A stretch of 64,000 nucleotides of DNA, taken from positions 24,548 through 88,547 of the forward strand of contig CAMVAI010000003.1 in assembly GCA_947165435.1 (NCBI GenBank), in the 5' to 3' direction. Source of the DNA: an uncultured Prevotella sp. Its GTDB lineage: Bacteria; Bacteroidota; Bacteroidia; Bacteroidales; Bacteroidaceae. The translations under genes and the position numbers were made by a program. Every line of letters starts with the position of its first letter. Position 1 is the first letter of the stretch. The notes beneath the pieces are model-generated. The model saw nothing but the letters and a program-made list of their open reading frames with translations. It had not been told where the DNA came from and did not search any database. Of the stretch, positions 13,355 through 21,656 are shown piece by piece.

Positions 13355-16279
13355 TTGCTTGGCCACGGTGACAGCCGAGTTGGCATTGTCAGAGTAGCCG
13401 TCGGCACCTATCTCGTCGGCAAAACCCTGCGAGACGGGTGCGCCGCCCACCATCACCTTCACCTGATTGCGGATGCCGGCAGCCTGAAGGGCGTCTATCA
13501 CCTCCTTCATATACCCCATTGTGGTGGTAAGCAAGGCCGACATGGCCAGGATGTCGGGGCGGTTCTTCTTGATTTCCTCGACGAAGGTGTCGGCAGACAC
13601 ATCGATGCCGATGTTCACCACCTCGAAACCACAGCCTTCGAGCATCGAGGCCACCAGGTTCTTGCCGATGTCGTGTAGGTCACCCTTCACGGTACCTATA
13701 AGCACCTTGCCGATGGATGCCGACTGTTGTCCGCTCATCAGTGGCTTCAGTATCTCCAGACCGGCCTTCATGGCGCGACCGGCCATGAGCAGCTGGGGCA
13801 CGAAGGCCTTGCCGTCCTGGAAGCGCTGGCCTACCTCGCCCATGGCGCGTATCATGTCGTGGTTGATGATGTCCTGTGGCTGCCGACCGCTGTCGATGGC
13901 GGCACGGGTGGCCTGCACGGCGGCATCGCTCTTGCCGTTGAGAATGGCTTGGAAGAGCTGTTCCTCAGGGCTCATGCTAACAGATGGGTTGGAGGTGCTC
14001 GCTGAGATAGTAGGGATAGTTGGGATAGTTGAAATAGTTGGGATAGTTGGGATAGTTTTATTGGCAATACCAGGTGGGTTGGCCAGGTCGGAGAAGGCTG
14101 TATCCTTGTCCAGCGGCGACAGGCGCAGGCCGGGAACCGGTTCGATGGCCTTGGCTATGAGACTGATGTGCTTGTCGGTAGTGCCGCAGCATCCGCCGAC
14201 GATGCTCAGACGGTGCCCTTCTATCAGTGGCCACAGACTGGCCACCAGACTCTCGGGGGTGGTGGCATAGTGCCCCTGACTGTCAGGATGGCCTGCATTC
14301 GGGTAGAGGCTGACGCCCATGCCGAACTGTGCCAGACGGCAGACCAGCGGCGTCATGGCCTTGATGTCGGCGGTGCAGTTGATGCCGACGGAGAATAGCT
14401 GCTGCTTGTCTAATTGCTTGATGAACTCGATGATGTCCTGCCCCAGCATGTTGCGACCGTCCGCCGTGGAAATACTGAAGCTCAGCATGACGGGCAGTTC
14501 GGGGGCTATGGTCTTGGCGGCATCAAGGGCGATGCGGGCGTTTTCCACATCGAAGATGGTCTCTATGAGCAGGGTATCAACGCCCCCCTGCTTCAGTGCG
14601 CCAATCTGCTCTTCATAGGCCGTGCGTAGCAGCTCCTTGCTGAGCGGTTCGCCGCTGGTGGCCATCGAAGTGGTACGGCTGGTGGGACCTATGCTGCCGG
14701 CTACGAAGCGCGGACGGTCCGGCGTGCTGTATTCGTCGGCACACTGGCGTGCCAGTCGGGAGGCGGCGAGGTTGATGTCGCCGACGCAGGCTTGCAGACC
14801 GTAGTCTTGCAGCGAGATGCGCTGTGCGTTGAAGGTGTTCGTCTCGATGATGTCGGCACCGGCGGTCAGGTATTTACGGTGGATGTCGCGTATGACAAAC
14901 GGACACGTGAGCGACAGCACGTCGTTGCAGCCTTTCAGGTCGGTGGGGTGCTGGGCAAAGCGGGCACCTCGGAAGGCTTCCTCGTCCAACTGGTACTGCT
15001 GTATCATGGTACCCATCGCCCCGTCGAGAACCAGCAGACGGTCGGTGGGCAGCGGGGCGGGGTGTGTTGTCTTGCCAGTCATACTAGCCCTGCTATTCAT
15101 GCTAGTTTTACCAGCCTCTATCTTCTTGATAATCTCTGCCACCTCGCGGTCGGCATCGTCGAGCATGTCGGCAGGATGCACGTTGCGGCTGTGCTCAAAC
15201 TCCTGGACGATCTTCATCGCCTCTTCCACCTCACGCTCGTTGTGGAAGTCCATCTCCAGGTGGATGCCCTCGCCGCCGATGTGGTCCAGCAGCGGGCGCA
15301 GCTCGTCCAGCGTCACCCAGCAGGCCATGATGCTCTTGCCGCCGTCAAGTATCTTTCGGTACAGGTCGTACCATTTCGCGCTGCCGCCCTGTGGCTCGCC
15401 CACGCCGGGTGTCCACTGGATGGCGTTCAGCTCCTCGATTTCCAGCAGTGCATCCAGATGGTGCATGGCCCCCACGCCGTCCAGATGGTACAGCGTGTAG
15501 TCTATCTTCTGGCACTGTTCGCGGATGAAGGGCTGTACAAAGCGGCGGTAGTCGTCCTGGCTGATCATTGTCGATATGTCGCTCTGCAGCTTCGACATCT
15601 TGCCCGGTGCCCATGCCGAGAAGTAGCAGAAGGCCATCTCGTCGCCCTCGCGGATGATGTCGTACAGCTCGTCGAACACCTGGAAGTAGATGTCGTTGAT
15701 CTGCTGCATCTGGTGCTCTAAGCGCTCCGGGTGCATCACCGTGTCGAGCAGCACCTGGTCGGTGCCTTTCAGGGCCGCCAGCACGTCCATGCCCTCCATC
15801 AGGTCGGGCATGCCTACATAGTAGTGACCCTGTGCCTTCCGCTTGCAGGCCCGCAGCAAGTCTTTGTGCAACAGCCAGTTGGGGTGGTTGGGGTCGAAGC
15901 GGATGTCGTCGGTATCAACGGCAGAACCGTTGACCACCGTGGGGCGGGGGTGTATCCAGATGGTGTCGTCGCCACCCTCGAAGACACCGCCCAGGATGGC
16001 TGCCAGCGAGCCGGGACCCAGTTGTGTGTTGGCCACGGGCAGCATGTCGGCCATCAGACAGGAGTGGGCCACATACCAGTCCAGGTATTCGGCGCGCCAT
16101 TCGGGGTCGAACCACCGTTGGTTCAGGTCGCGGTAGGGCTTCGGCTCAGGCACGTCGGCATGGGGCTTCACGCCCTCTTGAAAGTGCTCCCACATGTTGA
16201 GCACAATGCCACGATGCTGCCACCAATCGATATAGTGCTGCTTGGTTTCGTCGAGGTTGGGTTTCCAAGTATTCATCAT
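13337..16279 (-). CDS. Fusion: URO-D methyltransferase, homocysteine methyltransferase, B12-binding domain
   Basis: A 980-residue three-part protein. Residues about 1-395 are a URO-D/methyltransferase-like domain (LGPGSLAAILGGVFEGGDDT, YTLYHLDGVGAMHHLDALL). Residues about 430-715 are the MetH homocysteine-binding domain (LDGAMGTMIQQYQL, ADIIETNTFNAQ, zinc Cys in VGINC and VGGCCGTT). Residues about 775-980 are the cap and cobalamin-binding domains with GTVKGDLHDIGKNLV (DxHxxG histidine) and MVGGAPVSQGFADEIGADGY. The methyl-THF (pterin) domain of MetH is absent and the reactivation domain is encoded separately next door. I infer that the N-terminal domain supplies the methyl group from another donor. 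The linker contains TIPTIPTIS repeats made by a 9-bp tandem repeat. Two start codons in a row (MM). Confidence 0.85.
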   Translation of the reverse strand: MMNTWKPNLDETKQHYIDWWQHRGIVLNMWEHFQEGVKPHADVPEPKPYRDLNQRWFDPEWRAEYLDWYVAHSCLMADMLPVANTQLGPGSLAAILGGVFEGGDDTIWIHPRPTVVNGSAVDTDDIRFDPNHPNWLLHKDLLRACKRKAQGHYYVGMPDLMEGMDVLAALKGTDQVLLDTVMHPERLEHQMQQINDIYFQVFDELYDIIREGDEMAFCYFSAWAPGKMSKLQSDISTMISQDDYRRFVQPFIREQCQKIDYTLYHLDGVGAMHHLDALLEIEELNAIQWTPGVGEPQGGSAKWYDLYRKILDGGKSIMACWVTLDELRPLLDHIGGEGIHLEMDFHNEREVEEAMKIVQEFEHSRNVHPADMLDDADREVAEIIKKIEAGKTSMNSRASMTGKTTHPAPLPTDRLLVLDGAMGTMIQQYQLDEEAFRGARFAQHPTDLKGCNDVLSLTCPFVIRDIHRKYLTAGADIIETNTFNAQRISLQDYGLQACVGDINLAASRLARQCADEYSTPDRPRFVAGSIGPTSRTTSMATSGEPLSKELLRTAYEEQIGALKQGGVDTLLIETIFDVENARIALDAAKTIAPELPVMLSFSISTADGRNMLGQDIIEFIKQLDKQQLFSVGINCTADIKAMTPLVCRLAQFGMGVSLYPNAGHPDSQGHYATTPESLVASLWPLIEGHRLSIVGGCCGTTDKHISLIAKAIEPVPGLRLSPLDKDTAFSDLANPPGIANKTIPTIPTISTIPTIPTISASTSNPSVSMSPEEQLFQAILNGKSDAAVQATRAAIDSGRQPQDIINHDMIRAMGEVGQRFQDGKAFVPQLLMAGRAMKAGLEILKPLMSGQQSASIGKVLIGTVKGDLHDIGKNLVASMLEGCGFEVVNIGIDVSADTFVEEIKKNRPDILAMSALLTTTMGYMKEVIDALQAAGIRNQVKVMVGGAPVSQGFADEIGADGYSDNANSAVTVAKQLLGRL
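14013..14057 (-). repeat. 9-bp tandem repeat coding for a Thr-Ile-Pro/Ser linker
   Basis: Five units of GGGATAGTT (one is GAAATAGTT), plus a degenerate flanking unit, encode TIP/TIS triplets in the linker between the homocysteine and B12 domains of the fusion. The period of nine keeps frame, so copy number can change without breaking the gene. Confidence 0.85.
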
Positions 16280-16360
16280 CTGTTGTGTATATAATATAAT
16301 AAGGTGTATTGCTGAAATATATATATTATTAAAGACGCTCGGCCGACGGTTTTGTCATCG

Positions 16361-17479
16361 TCACACCAGCATCAGTCCGCTCATCACCATGTCGCTGAGA
16401 AAGAGACCCCGTCGGGTCAGCACCAGCCGCTGACCGTCCAGACGCAGCAGCCCGCTGGCCAGAAATGTGCGCGCCTCGCCAAGACAATAGCGGCGGTGGC
16501 GGTCGGAAAGCATGTCGAGGCATAGTCCGTCGCTGGTGCGCAGGGCGGTGGTGACGAGGTCGTTGTAGTGGGTGTCGCCGTCGATGTGCTCGCGCTCGCA
16601 GGGCAGCTGTCCCTGTTCGATGCTGTCGATGTATGCGTGGAGGTCGGCGGTGTTCCACGAGCGGGTGTGTTGTGCGGGCGAATAGCTGTGGGCGGCGGCA
16701 CCGAGACCCGCGTAGGCGGTGTCGTGCCAATAAGATGAGTTGTGGCGCGAGCGATAGCCGGGGCGTGCGAAATTGGAAATCTCGTAGTGCTCGTAGCCTG
16801 CCGTCGTCAGCCGGTCGATAAGCGTCTCGTACATCTGCCGCTCCAGCTCTTCACCTTCTTCCGCACCGTCATTTCTCGTTTCTAATTTCTCATTTCTCAT
16901 TTGCTCATAGAGCGCCGTGCCTTCCTCTACCATCAGACAGTAGGCCGACAGGTGCTCGGCATCGAGGGCCAGCGCCTCGTTGATGTCCTGCTGCCATGCG
17001 TCGAGTGTCTCGCCCGGGAAACCGTACATCAGGTCGATGCTGATGTTGCCGATGCCCGCAGCCCGCAGCCTACTGACGGCCTCTGCCACCTGTGTTGCCG
17101 AATGCCGACGGTGCAGAAAACGCAGGCGACGGTCGTTGAAGGTCTGGGCACCCATGCTTACCCTGTTGACGGGCAGCCGCGACACGGTGGCGGCGAATTG
17201 CTCCGTGACATCGTCGGGGTTCACCTCGATGGTCACCTCGTCAGCAGCAGGCAGCTCGGCGAAGAGTCGCGACAGCTGGTCGCCCTCCAGCAGGCTGGGC
17301 GTGCCCCCGCCGATATATATCGTATCGACCGGCTCTGCCAGTTCGTGGTGCCTCATCTGCCATTCCCGACATACCGCCTCGACATAGCGGCGGCGCAGGT
17401 CGAGGCGGGTGGTAGAGTAGAATCCGCAGTAGATGCAACGGCTCTTGCAAAAGGGAATATGTATGTAGATTCCTGCCAT
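16361..17479 (-). CDS. hemW: Radical SAM heme chaperone HemW
   Basis: A 372-residue radical SAM protein. The [4Fe-4S] motif is PFCKSRCIYCGFYS (CxxxCxxC) near residue 10; YIGGGTPSLL and VTIEVNPDD are typical of HemW and of the related oxygen-independent coproporphyrinogen oxidase HemN. The short N-terminus and the C-terminal HNSSYWHDTAYAGLGAAAHSY segment favour HemW, which is thought to deliver heme to respiratory enzymes. Residues EQMRNEKLETRN come from a short AT-rich simple repeat (TTTCTCATTTCTCAT type) inserted in frame. It is single and divergent from the EF-G2 gene. Confidence 0.85.
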   Translation of the reverse strand: MAGIYIHIPFCKSRCIYCGFYSTTRLDLRRRYVEAVCREWQMRHHELAEPVDTIYIGGGTPSLLEGDQLSRLFAELPAADEVTIEVNPDDVTEQFAATVSRLPVNRVSMGAQTFNDRRLRFLHRRHSATQVAEAVSRLRAAGIGNISIDLMYGFPGETLDAWQQDINEALALDAEHLSAYCLMVEEGTALYEQMRNEKLETRNDGAEEGEELERQMYETLIDRLTTAGYEHYEISNFARPGYRSRHNSSYWHDTAYAGLGAAAHSYSPAQHTRSWNTADLHAYIDSIEQGQLPCEREHIDGDTHYNDLVTTALRTSDGLCLDMLSDRHRRYCLGEARTFLASGLLRLDGQRLVLTRRGLFLSDMVMSGLMLV

Positions 17480-17620
17480 AATTGCGCGCGAAATTACTAA
17501 TAAAGTTTAATATTTGCAAGCTTTCTTAGGTTTTTTGCTCGAAAATGCCTACCTTTAGCGTCGCTTTGTGCGATACAGGGCGAAAACAGACAATTAATAT
17601 AAACCTAAAATATTACTATT

Positions 17621-19780
17621 ATGAAAGTTTATCAGACTAACGAGATTAAGAACATTGCACTCATTGGCAGTGCGGGTAGCGGCAAGACTACTCTTGCCGA
17701 AGCAATGGTTTACGAGGCCGGCATCACCAAGCGCCGCGGCACCGTAGAGGGTAAGAACACCATGAGCGACTACTTCCCCGTAGAACAGGAGTACGGCTAC
17801 TCGGTGTTCTCTACTGTCTTTCATGTGGAGTGGAACAATAAGAAGCTGAACATCATCGACTGTCCGGGCAGCGACGACTTCGTGGGTGGCTCTATCACCG
17901 CCATGAACGTGACCGACCAGGCCGTGATACTGATTAACGGACAGTACGGCCCGGAGGTGGGCACGATGAATGCCTTCCGCAATACCGAGAAACTGAAGAA
18001 GCCCGTCATCTTCCTCGTCAACCAGCTGGACCGCGACAACTGCGACTACGACCAGATTCTGGCTCAGCTGAAGGAGGTGTATGGCAACAACTGCGTGCCC
18101 GTACAGTATCCTATCGCTACGGGTAACGGCTTCAACAGCGTCATCGACGTGCTGCTGATGAAGAAATACTCGTGGAAGCCCGAGGGCGGTGCTCCCATCA
18201 TCGAGGATGTTCCCGCCGAGGAGCTGGAGAAGGCCAAGGAGTGGAAGGCTGCCCTGGTGGAGGCTGCCGCCGCCGGCGACGACACACTGATGGAGAAGTT
18301 CTTCGAGAGCGAGGACCTCTCTGAGGACGAGATGCGCGAGGGCATCCGCAAGGGTCTTGTCACACGCTCTATCTATCCCGTGTTCTGCGTCTGCGCAGGC
18401 CGCGACATGGGTGTGCGCCGTCTGATGGAGTTCCTGGGCAATGTCGTGCCCTTCGTCTCTGAGATGCCCGTCGTGAAGAATGCTGCCGGACAGGATGTGC
18501 CTGCCGATGCCTCTGCTCCCACGTCGCTGTACTTCTTCAAGACCGGTGTGGAGCCTCATATCGGTGAGGTGCAGTATTTCAAGGTGATGAGCGGTGTGGT
18601 GAAGAGCGGCGACGACCTGACCAATGCCGACCGTGGCTCGAAGGAGCGCATGGGTACGCTGTATGCCTGTGCCGGTGCCAATCGTATTCAGGTCGATCAG
18701 CTCGTGGCCGGCGACATCGGCTGCACGGTGAAGCTGAAGGATGTCAAGACTGGCAACACGTTGAACGCCAAGGATGTGGAGAATAAGTTCGACTTCATCA
18801 AATATCCTAACTCGAAGTTCTCTCGCGCCATCAAGGCCGTCAACGAGGCTGAGACGGAGAAGATGATGGCTGCCCTGCAGAAGATGCGCCAGGAAGACCC
18901 GACGTGGGTGGTGGAGCAGTCGAAGGAGCTGCGCCAGATTATCGTACACGGACAGGGTGAGTTCCACCTGCGCACGCTGAAGTGGCGCATGGAGAACAAC
19001 GAGAAGATACAGGTGGAATACCAGGAGCCGAAAATACCGTATCGCGAGACCATCACCAAGATGGCGCGCGCCGACTACCGCCACAAGAAGCAGTCGGGCG
19101 GCGCCGGCCAGTTCGGCGAGGTACACCTGATTGTCGAGCCGTATCAGGAGGGCATGCCCGACCCGACCTCGTTCACCATCAACGGCCAGGAGTTCAAGAT
19201 GAACATCAAGTCGAAGGAAGAGAAAGACTTGGAGTGGGGCGGCAAGCTCGTCTTCATCAACAGCGTCGTGGGTGGTGCCATCGACATGCGCTTCATGCCT
19301 GCCATCCTGAAGGGTGTCATGGAGCGTATGGAGCAGGGACCGCTCACTGGCTCGTATGCCCGCGACGTGCGCGTCATCGTCTATGACGGCAAGATGCACC
19401 CCGTCGATTCCAACGAGCTCTCGTTCATGCTCGCTGCACGCAACGCCTTCTCGGCAGCCTTCAAGAATGCCGGACCGAAGGTGCTGGAGCCTATCTACGA
19501 CCTGGAGGTGCTCGTGCCTGCCGACTACATGGGCGACGTGATGAGCGACCTGCAGGGCCGCCGTGCCATCATCATGGGCATGGACTCTGAATCTGGCTAC
19601 CAGAAGCTCACCGCCAAGATTCCTCTCAAGGAGCTGGCCAGCTACTCCATCGCCCTCTCGTCGCTGACGGGCGGACGGGCCTCGTTCACTACCGCATTCA
19701 GCAGCTACGAGCTCGTGCCTAACGACATCCAGCAGGAACTCATCAAGCAGCATGAGGCTGAGGTGAAGGACGAAGACTGA
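17621..19780 (+). CDS. fusA2: EF-G paralogue (EF-G2 type) lacking the catalytic histidine
   Basis: A 719-residue translation GTPase with the full EF-G domain order: GTP domain, beta-barrel II, domain III, domain IV (RADYRHKKQSGGAGQFGEVH) and domain V (GRRAIIMGMDSE). The nucleotide site is degenerate. The P-loop is GSAGSGKTT, the switch II motif is DCPGSDDF instead of DTPGHVDF, so the histidine that activates water is Ser84, and the NKxD motif is NQLDRD. Bacteroides has a known EF-G2 that moves the ribosome without GTP hydrolysis and matters under carbon limitation; this protein has the expected residue changes. The true fusA would lie elsewhere. It is monocistronic, with a terminator hairpin after it. 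Confidence 0.88.
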   Translation: MKVYQTNEIKNIALIGSAGSGKTTLAEAMVYEAGITKRRGTVEGKNTMSDYFPVEQEYGYSVFSTVFHVEWNNKKLNIIDCPGSDDFVGGSITAMNVTDQAVILINGQYGPEVGTMNAFRNTEKLKKPVIFLVNQLDRDNCDYDQILAQLKEVYGNNCVPVQYPIATGNGFNSVIDVLLMKKYSWKPEGGAPIIEDVPAEELEKAKEWKAALVEAAAAGDDTLMEKFFESEDLSEDEMREGIRKGLVTRSIYPVFCVCAGRDMGVRRLMEFLGNVVPFVSEMPVVKNAAGQDVPADASAPTSLYFFKTGVEPHIGEVQYFKVMSGVVKSGDDLTNADRGSKERMGTLYACAGANRIQVDQLVAGDIGCTVKLKDVKTGNTLNAKDVENKFDFIKYPNSKFSRAIKAVNEAETEKMMAALQKMRQEDPTWVVEQSKELRQIIVHGQGEFHLRTLKWRMENNEKIQVEYQEPKIPYRETITKMARADYRHKKQSGGAGQFGEVHLIVEPYQEGMPDPTSFTINGQEFKMNIKSKEEKDLEWGGKLVFINSVVGGAIDMRFMPAILKGVMERMEQGPLTGSYARDVRVIVYDGKMHPVDSNELSFMLAARNAFSAAFKNAGPKVLEPIYDLEVLVPADYMGDVMSDLQGRRAIIMGMDSESGYQKLTAKIPLKELASYSIALSSLTGGRASFTTAFSSYELVPNDIQQELIKQHEAEVKDED

Positions 19781-19802
19781 TTCCCACCCTTGTTACATAC
19801 AA

Positions 19803-19847
19803 AATCAAGAAGGAGCTTTTTGCTGGGCAAAAGGCTCCTTCTTGATT
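19803..19847 (+). terminator. Terminator hairpin after EF-G2
   Basis: Inverted repeat AATCAAGAAGGAGC...GCTCCTTCTTGATT with inner CTTTT/AAAAG arms and one bulge, 22 bp after the EF-G2 stop. It also faces the asnB 3' end, so it may serve both strands. Confidence 0.75.
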
Positions 19848-19898
19848 GGTAGCTCCATCGCTGGTCAATGGAGCATGAAGCCATTTGCTATTCATGTT

Positions 19899-21656
19899 TC
19901 AGGTATAGGCCTGTTCATGCACCCCCTTGACAGCCCGTCCACTTGGGTCGTTAAGGTTTTGGAAGGCCGCATCCCATTCGAGGGCAATGGCTGTCGAGCA
20001 GGCTACGCTGGCCTCTGAGGGCACGCTGCGGGCAGCGGAGTCAGAAGGAAAATGCTCGGCAAAGATGCTGCGGTAGTAATACTCCTCCTTGTTCTTGGGA
20101 GGGTTGATGGGGAAGCGCTCTGCGGCGTGGGCCATCTGTTCGTCGGAGACCGCTGCCGCCGTTACGGCCTTTAGGGTATCAATCCATGAATAGCCCACGC
20201 CATCGCTAAACTGTTCCTTCTGCCGCCAGGCTATCTCGTCGGGTAGCATATCTGCAAAGGCTTTACGGACAATTTTTTTCTCGATGATAAAGTCGCTACT
20301 TGCCCCTCCCCTACAGGGGGAGGTTGGGAGGGGGCCGCACATCTTCGCCTCTGGATTGGTACGCATGGCCACGTCAAGAAACTCCTTGTCGAGGAATGGG
20401 ACACGCCCTTCTACGCCCCACGCTGACAGGCTCTTGTTGGCTCTCAGGCAGTCGTAGAGGTGGAGTTTTCCCAGTTTCCGTACGGTTTCTTCGTGAAAGT
20501 CGCGCGCAGAAGGTGCTTTGTGGAAATAGAGATAGCCACCGAATATCTCATCGGCTCCCTCACCCGAGAGCACCATCTTGATGCCCATAGACTTGATGAC
20601 CCGAGCCAGTAGATACATAGGGGTAGATGCCCTTACGGTGGTGACATCATAGGTCTCGATATAGTAGATGACATCACGGATGGCATCGAGGCCCTCCTGA
20701 ATGGTATAGTTGATTTCATGGTGAACGGTGCCGATATGGTCGGCTACGAGGCGGGCTTTGGCCAAGTCGGGAGCTCCCTTCAGTCCGACGGCGAAGGAGT
20801 GCAGGCGCGGCCAGTAGGCACGTGTCTCGCTGTTGTCCTCGATGCGGTGCTCGCTGAATTTCTCGGCAATGGCAGAGATGACAGAAGAATCGAGCCCTCC
20901 GCTTAAGAGTACGCCATAAGGCACGTCTGACATCAATTGCCGGCGGACGGCATCTTCCAGTGCATCGTGAATGTCTTTCACACTGGCAGGATTGTCTTTC
21001 ACTGCGTCATATTCCATCCAGTCGCGCCGATAGTATCTCTTCATGCCGGGTGCTGCGCTCCAGTAGTAATGGCCTGGCAGGAATGGTTCATATCGTTCGC
21101 ACTGCCCTTCGAGGGCTTTCAGTTCCGAAGCCGCATATACTGTTCCGTCACTGTTGTAGCCTATATACAACGGTATGACGCCAATAGGGTCGCGGGCTAT
21201 CAGAAACTCATCGTGCTCTTCGTCGTAGAGCACAAAGGCGAAAATACCGCTGAGACTTTCAAGCAGGGTGCTGAGTGCTGCTTGCTGTGTGTCGAGTGCG
21301 TCGTTCTGCGCCATGGTGCATTCTCTCATCTTTTTCCAAAGCGCCAAGATGACCTCACAGTCACTTCCGGTCTGAAAATCATACCGTCCGGCGTAGCGCC
21401 TGCGTATGTCCTGATGATTATAGATCTCACCATTGACGGCCAACACCTGTTTGCCGTCGGGCGAGTACAACGGTTGTCCGCCAGACTCCGGATCAACGAT
21501 GCTGAGTCGCTCGTGGGCCAGAATGGCATCCCCACCGACATAGATTCCACTCCAGTCAGGACCGCGATGTCGGATCTTCTGACTCATTCTCAATGCTTTC
21601 TGGCGCAGTTCGGCCGATTGATTCTTGACATTCAAGATGGCTACAATTCCACACAT
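19899..21656 (-). CDS. asnB: Glutamine-hydrolysing asparagine synthetase
   Basis: Starts MCGIVAIL, so Cys2 becomes the N-terminal nucleophile of a class II glutaminase domain; RGPDWSG and NGEIYNH follow. The synthetase domain has the PP-loop GVLLSGGLDSSVISA and LSGEGADEIFGGYLYF. It makes asparagine from aspartate, ATP and glutamine. A palindromic element adds GPLPTSPCRGGAS between EAKMC and SDFIIEKKIVRKAF. The start must be at 21656 for Cys2, which means the gene begins 101 bp inside the end of the upstream purF-like gene in another frame. It forms a minus-strand group with pyrG and the purF-like gene, all glutamine amidotransferases. Confidence 0.93.
   Translation of the reverse strand: MCGIVAILNVKNQSAELRQKALRMSQKIRHRGPDWSGIYVGGDAILAHERLSIVDPESGGQPLYSPDGKQVLAVNGEIYNHQDIRRRYAGRYDFQTGSDCEVILALWKKMRECTMAQNDALDTQQAALSTLLESLSGIFAFVLYDEEHDEFLIARDPIGVIPLYIGYNSDGTVYAASELKALEGQCERYEPFLPGHYYWSAAPGMKRYYRRDWMEYDAVKDNPASVKDIHDALEDAVRRQLMSDVPYGVLLSGGLDSSVISAIAEKFSEHRIEDNSETRAYWPRLHSFAVGLKGAPDLAKARLVADHIGTVHHEINYTIQEGLDAIRDVIYYIETYDVTTVRASTPMYLLARVIKSMGIKMVLSGEGADEIFGGYLYFHKAPSARDFHEETVRKLGKLHLYDCLRANKSLSAWGVEGRVPFLDKEFLDVAMRTNPEAKMCGPLPTSPCRGGASSDFIIEKKIVRKAFADMLPDEIAWRQKEQFSDGVGYSWIDTLKAVTAAAVSDEQMAHAAERFPINPPKNKEEYYYRSIFAEHFPSDSAARSVPSEASVACSTAIALEWDAAFQNLNDPSGRAVKGVHEQAYT
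20302..20335 (-). repeat. Solo left-half palindromic element inside asnB
   Basis: On the minus strand GGCCCCCTCCCAACCTCCCC followed by CTGTAGGGGAGGGG; one left-half unit read in frame as PLPTSPCRGG on the asnB strand. Confidence 0.82.

Noticed and set aside
17594-19753. 719-residue minus-strand ORF antisense to EF-G2
   Set aside because: Shadow of a GC-rich gene; leucine/histidine-rich composition with no domain, while the plus strand encodes a full EF-G.
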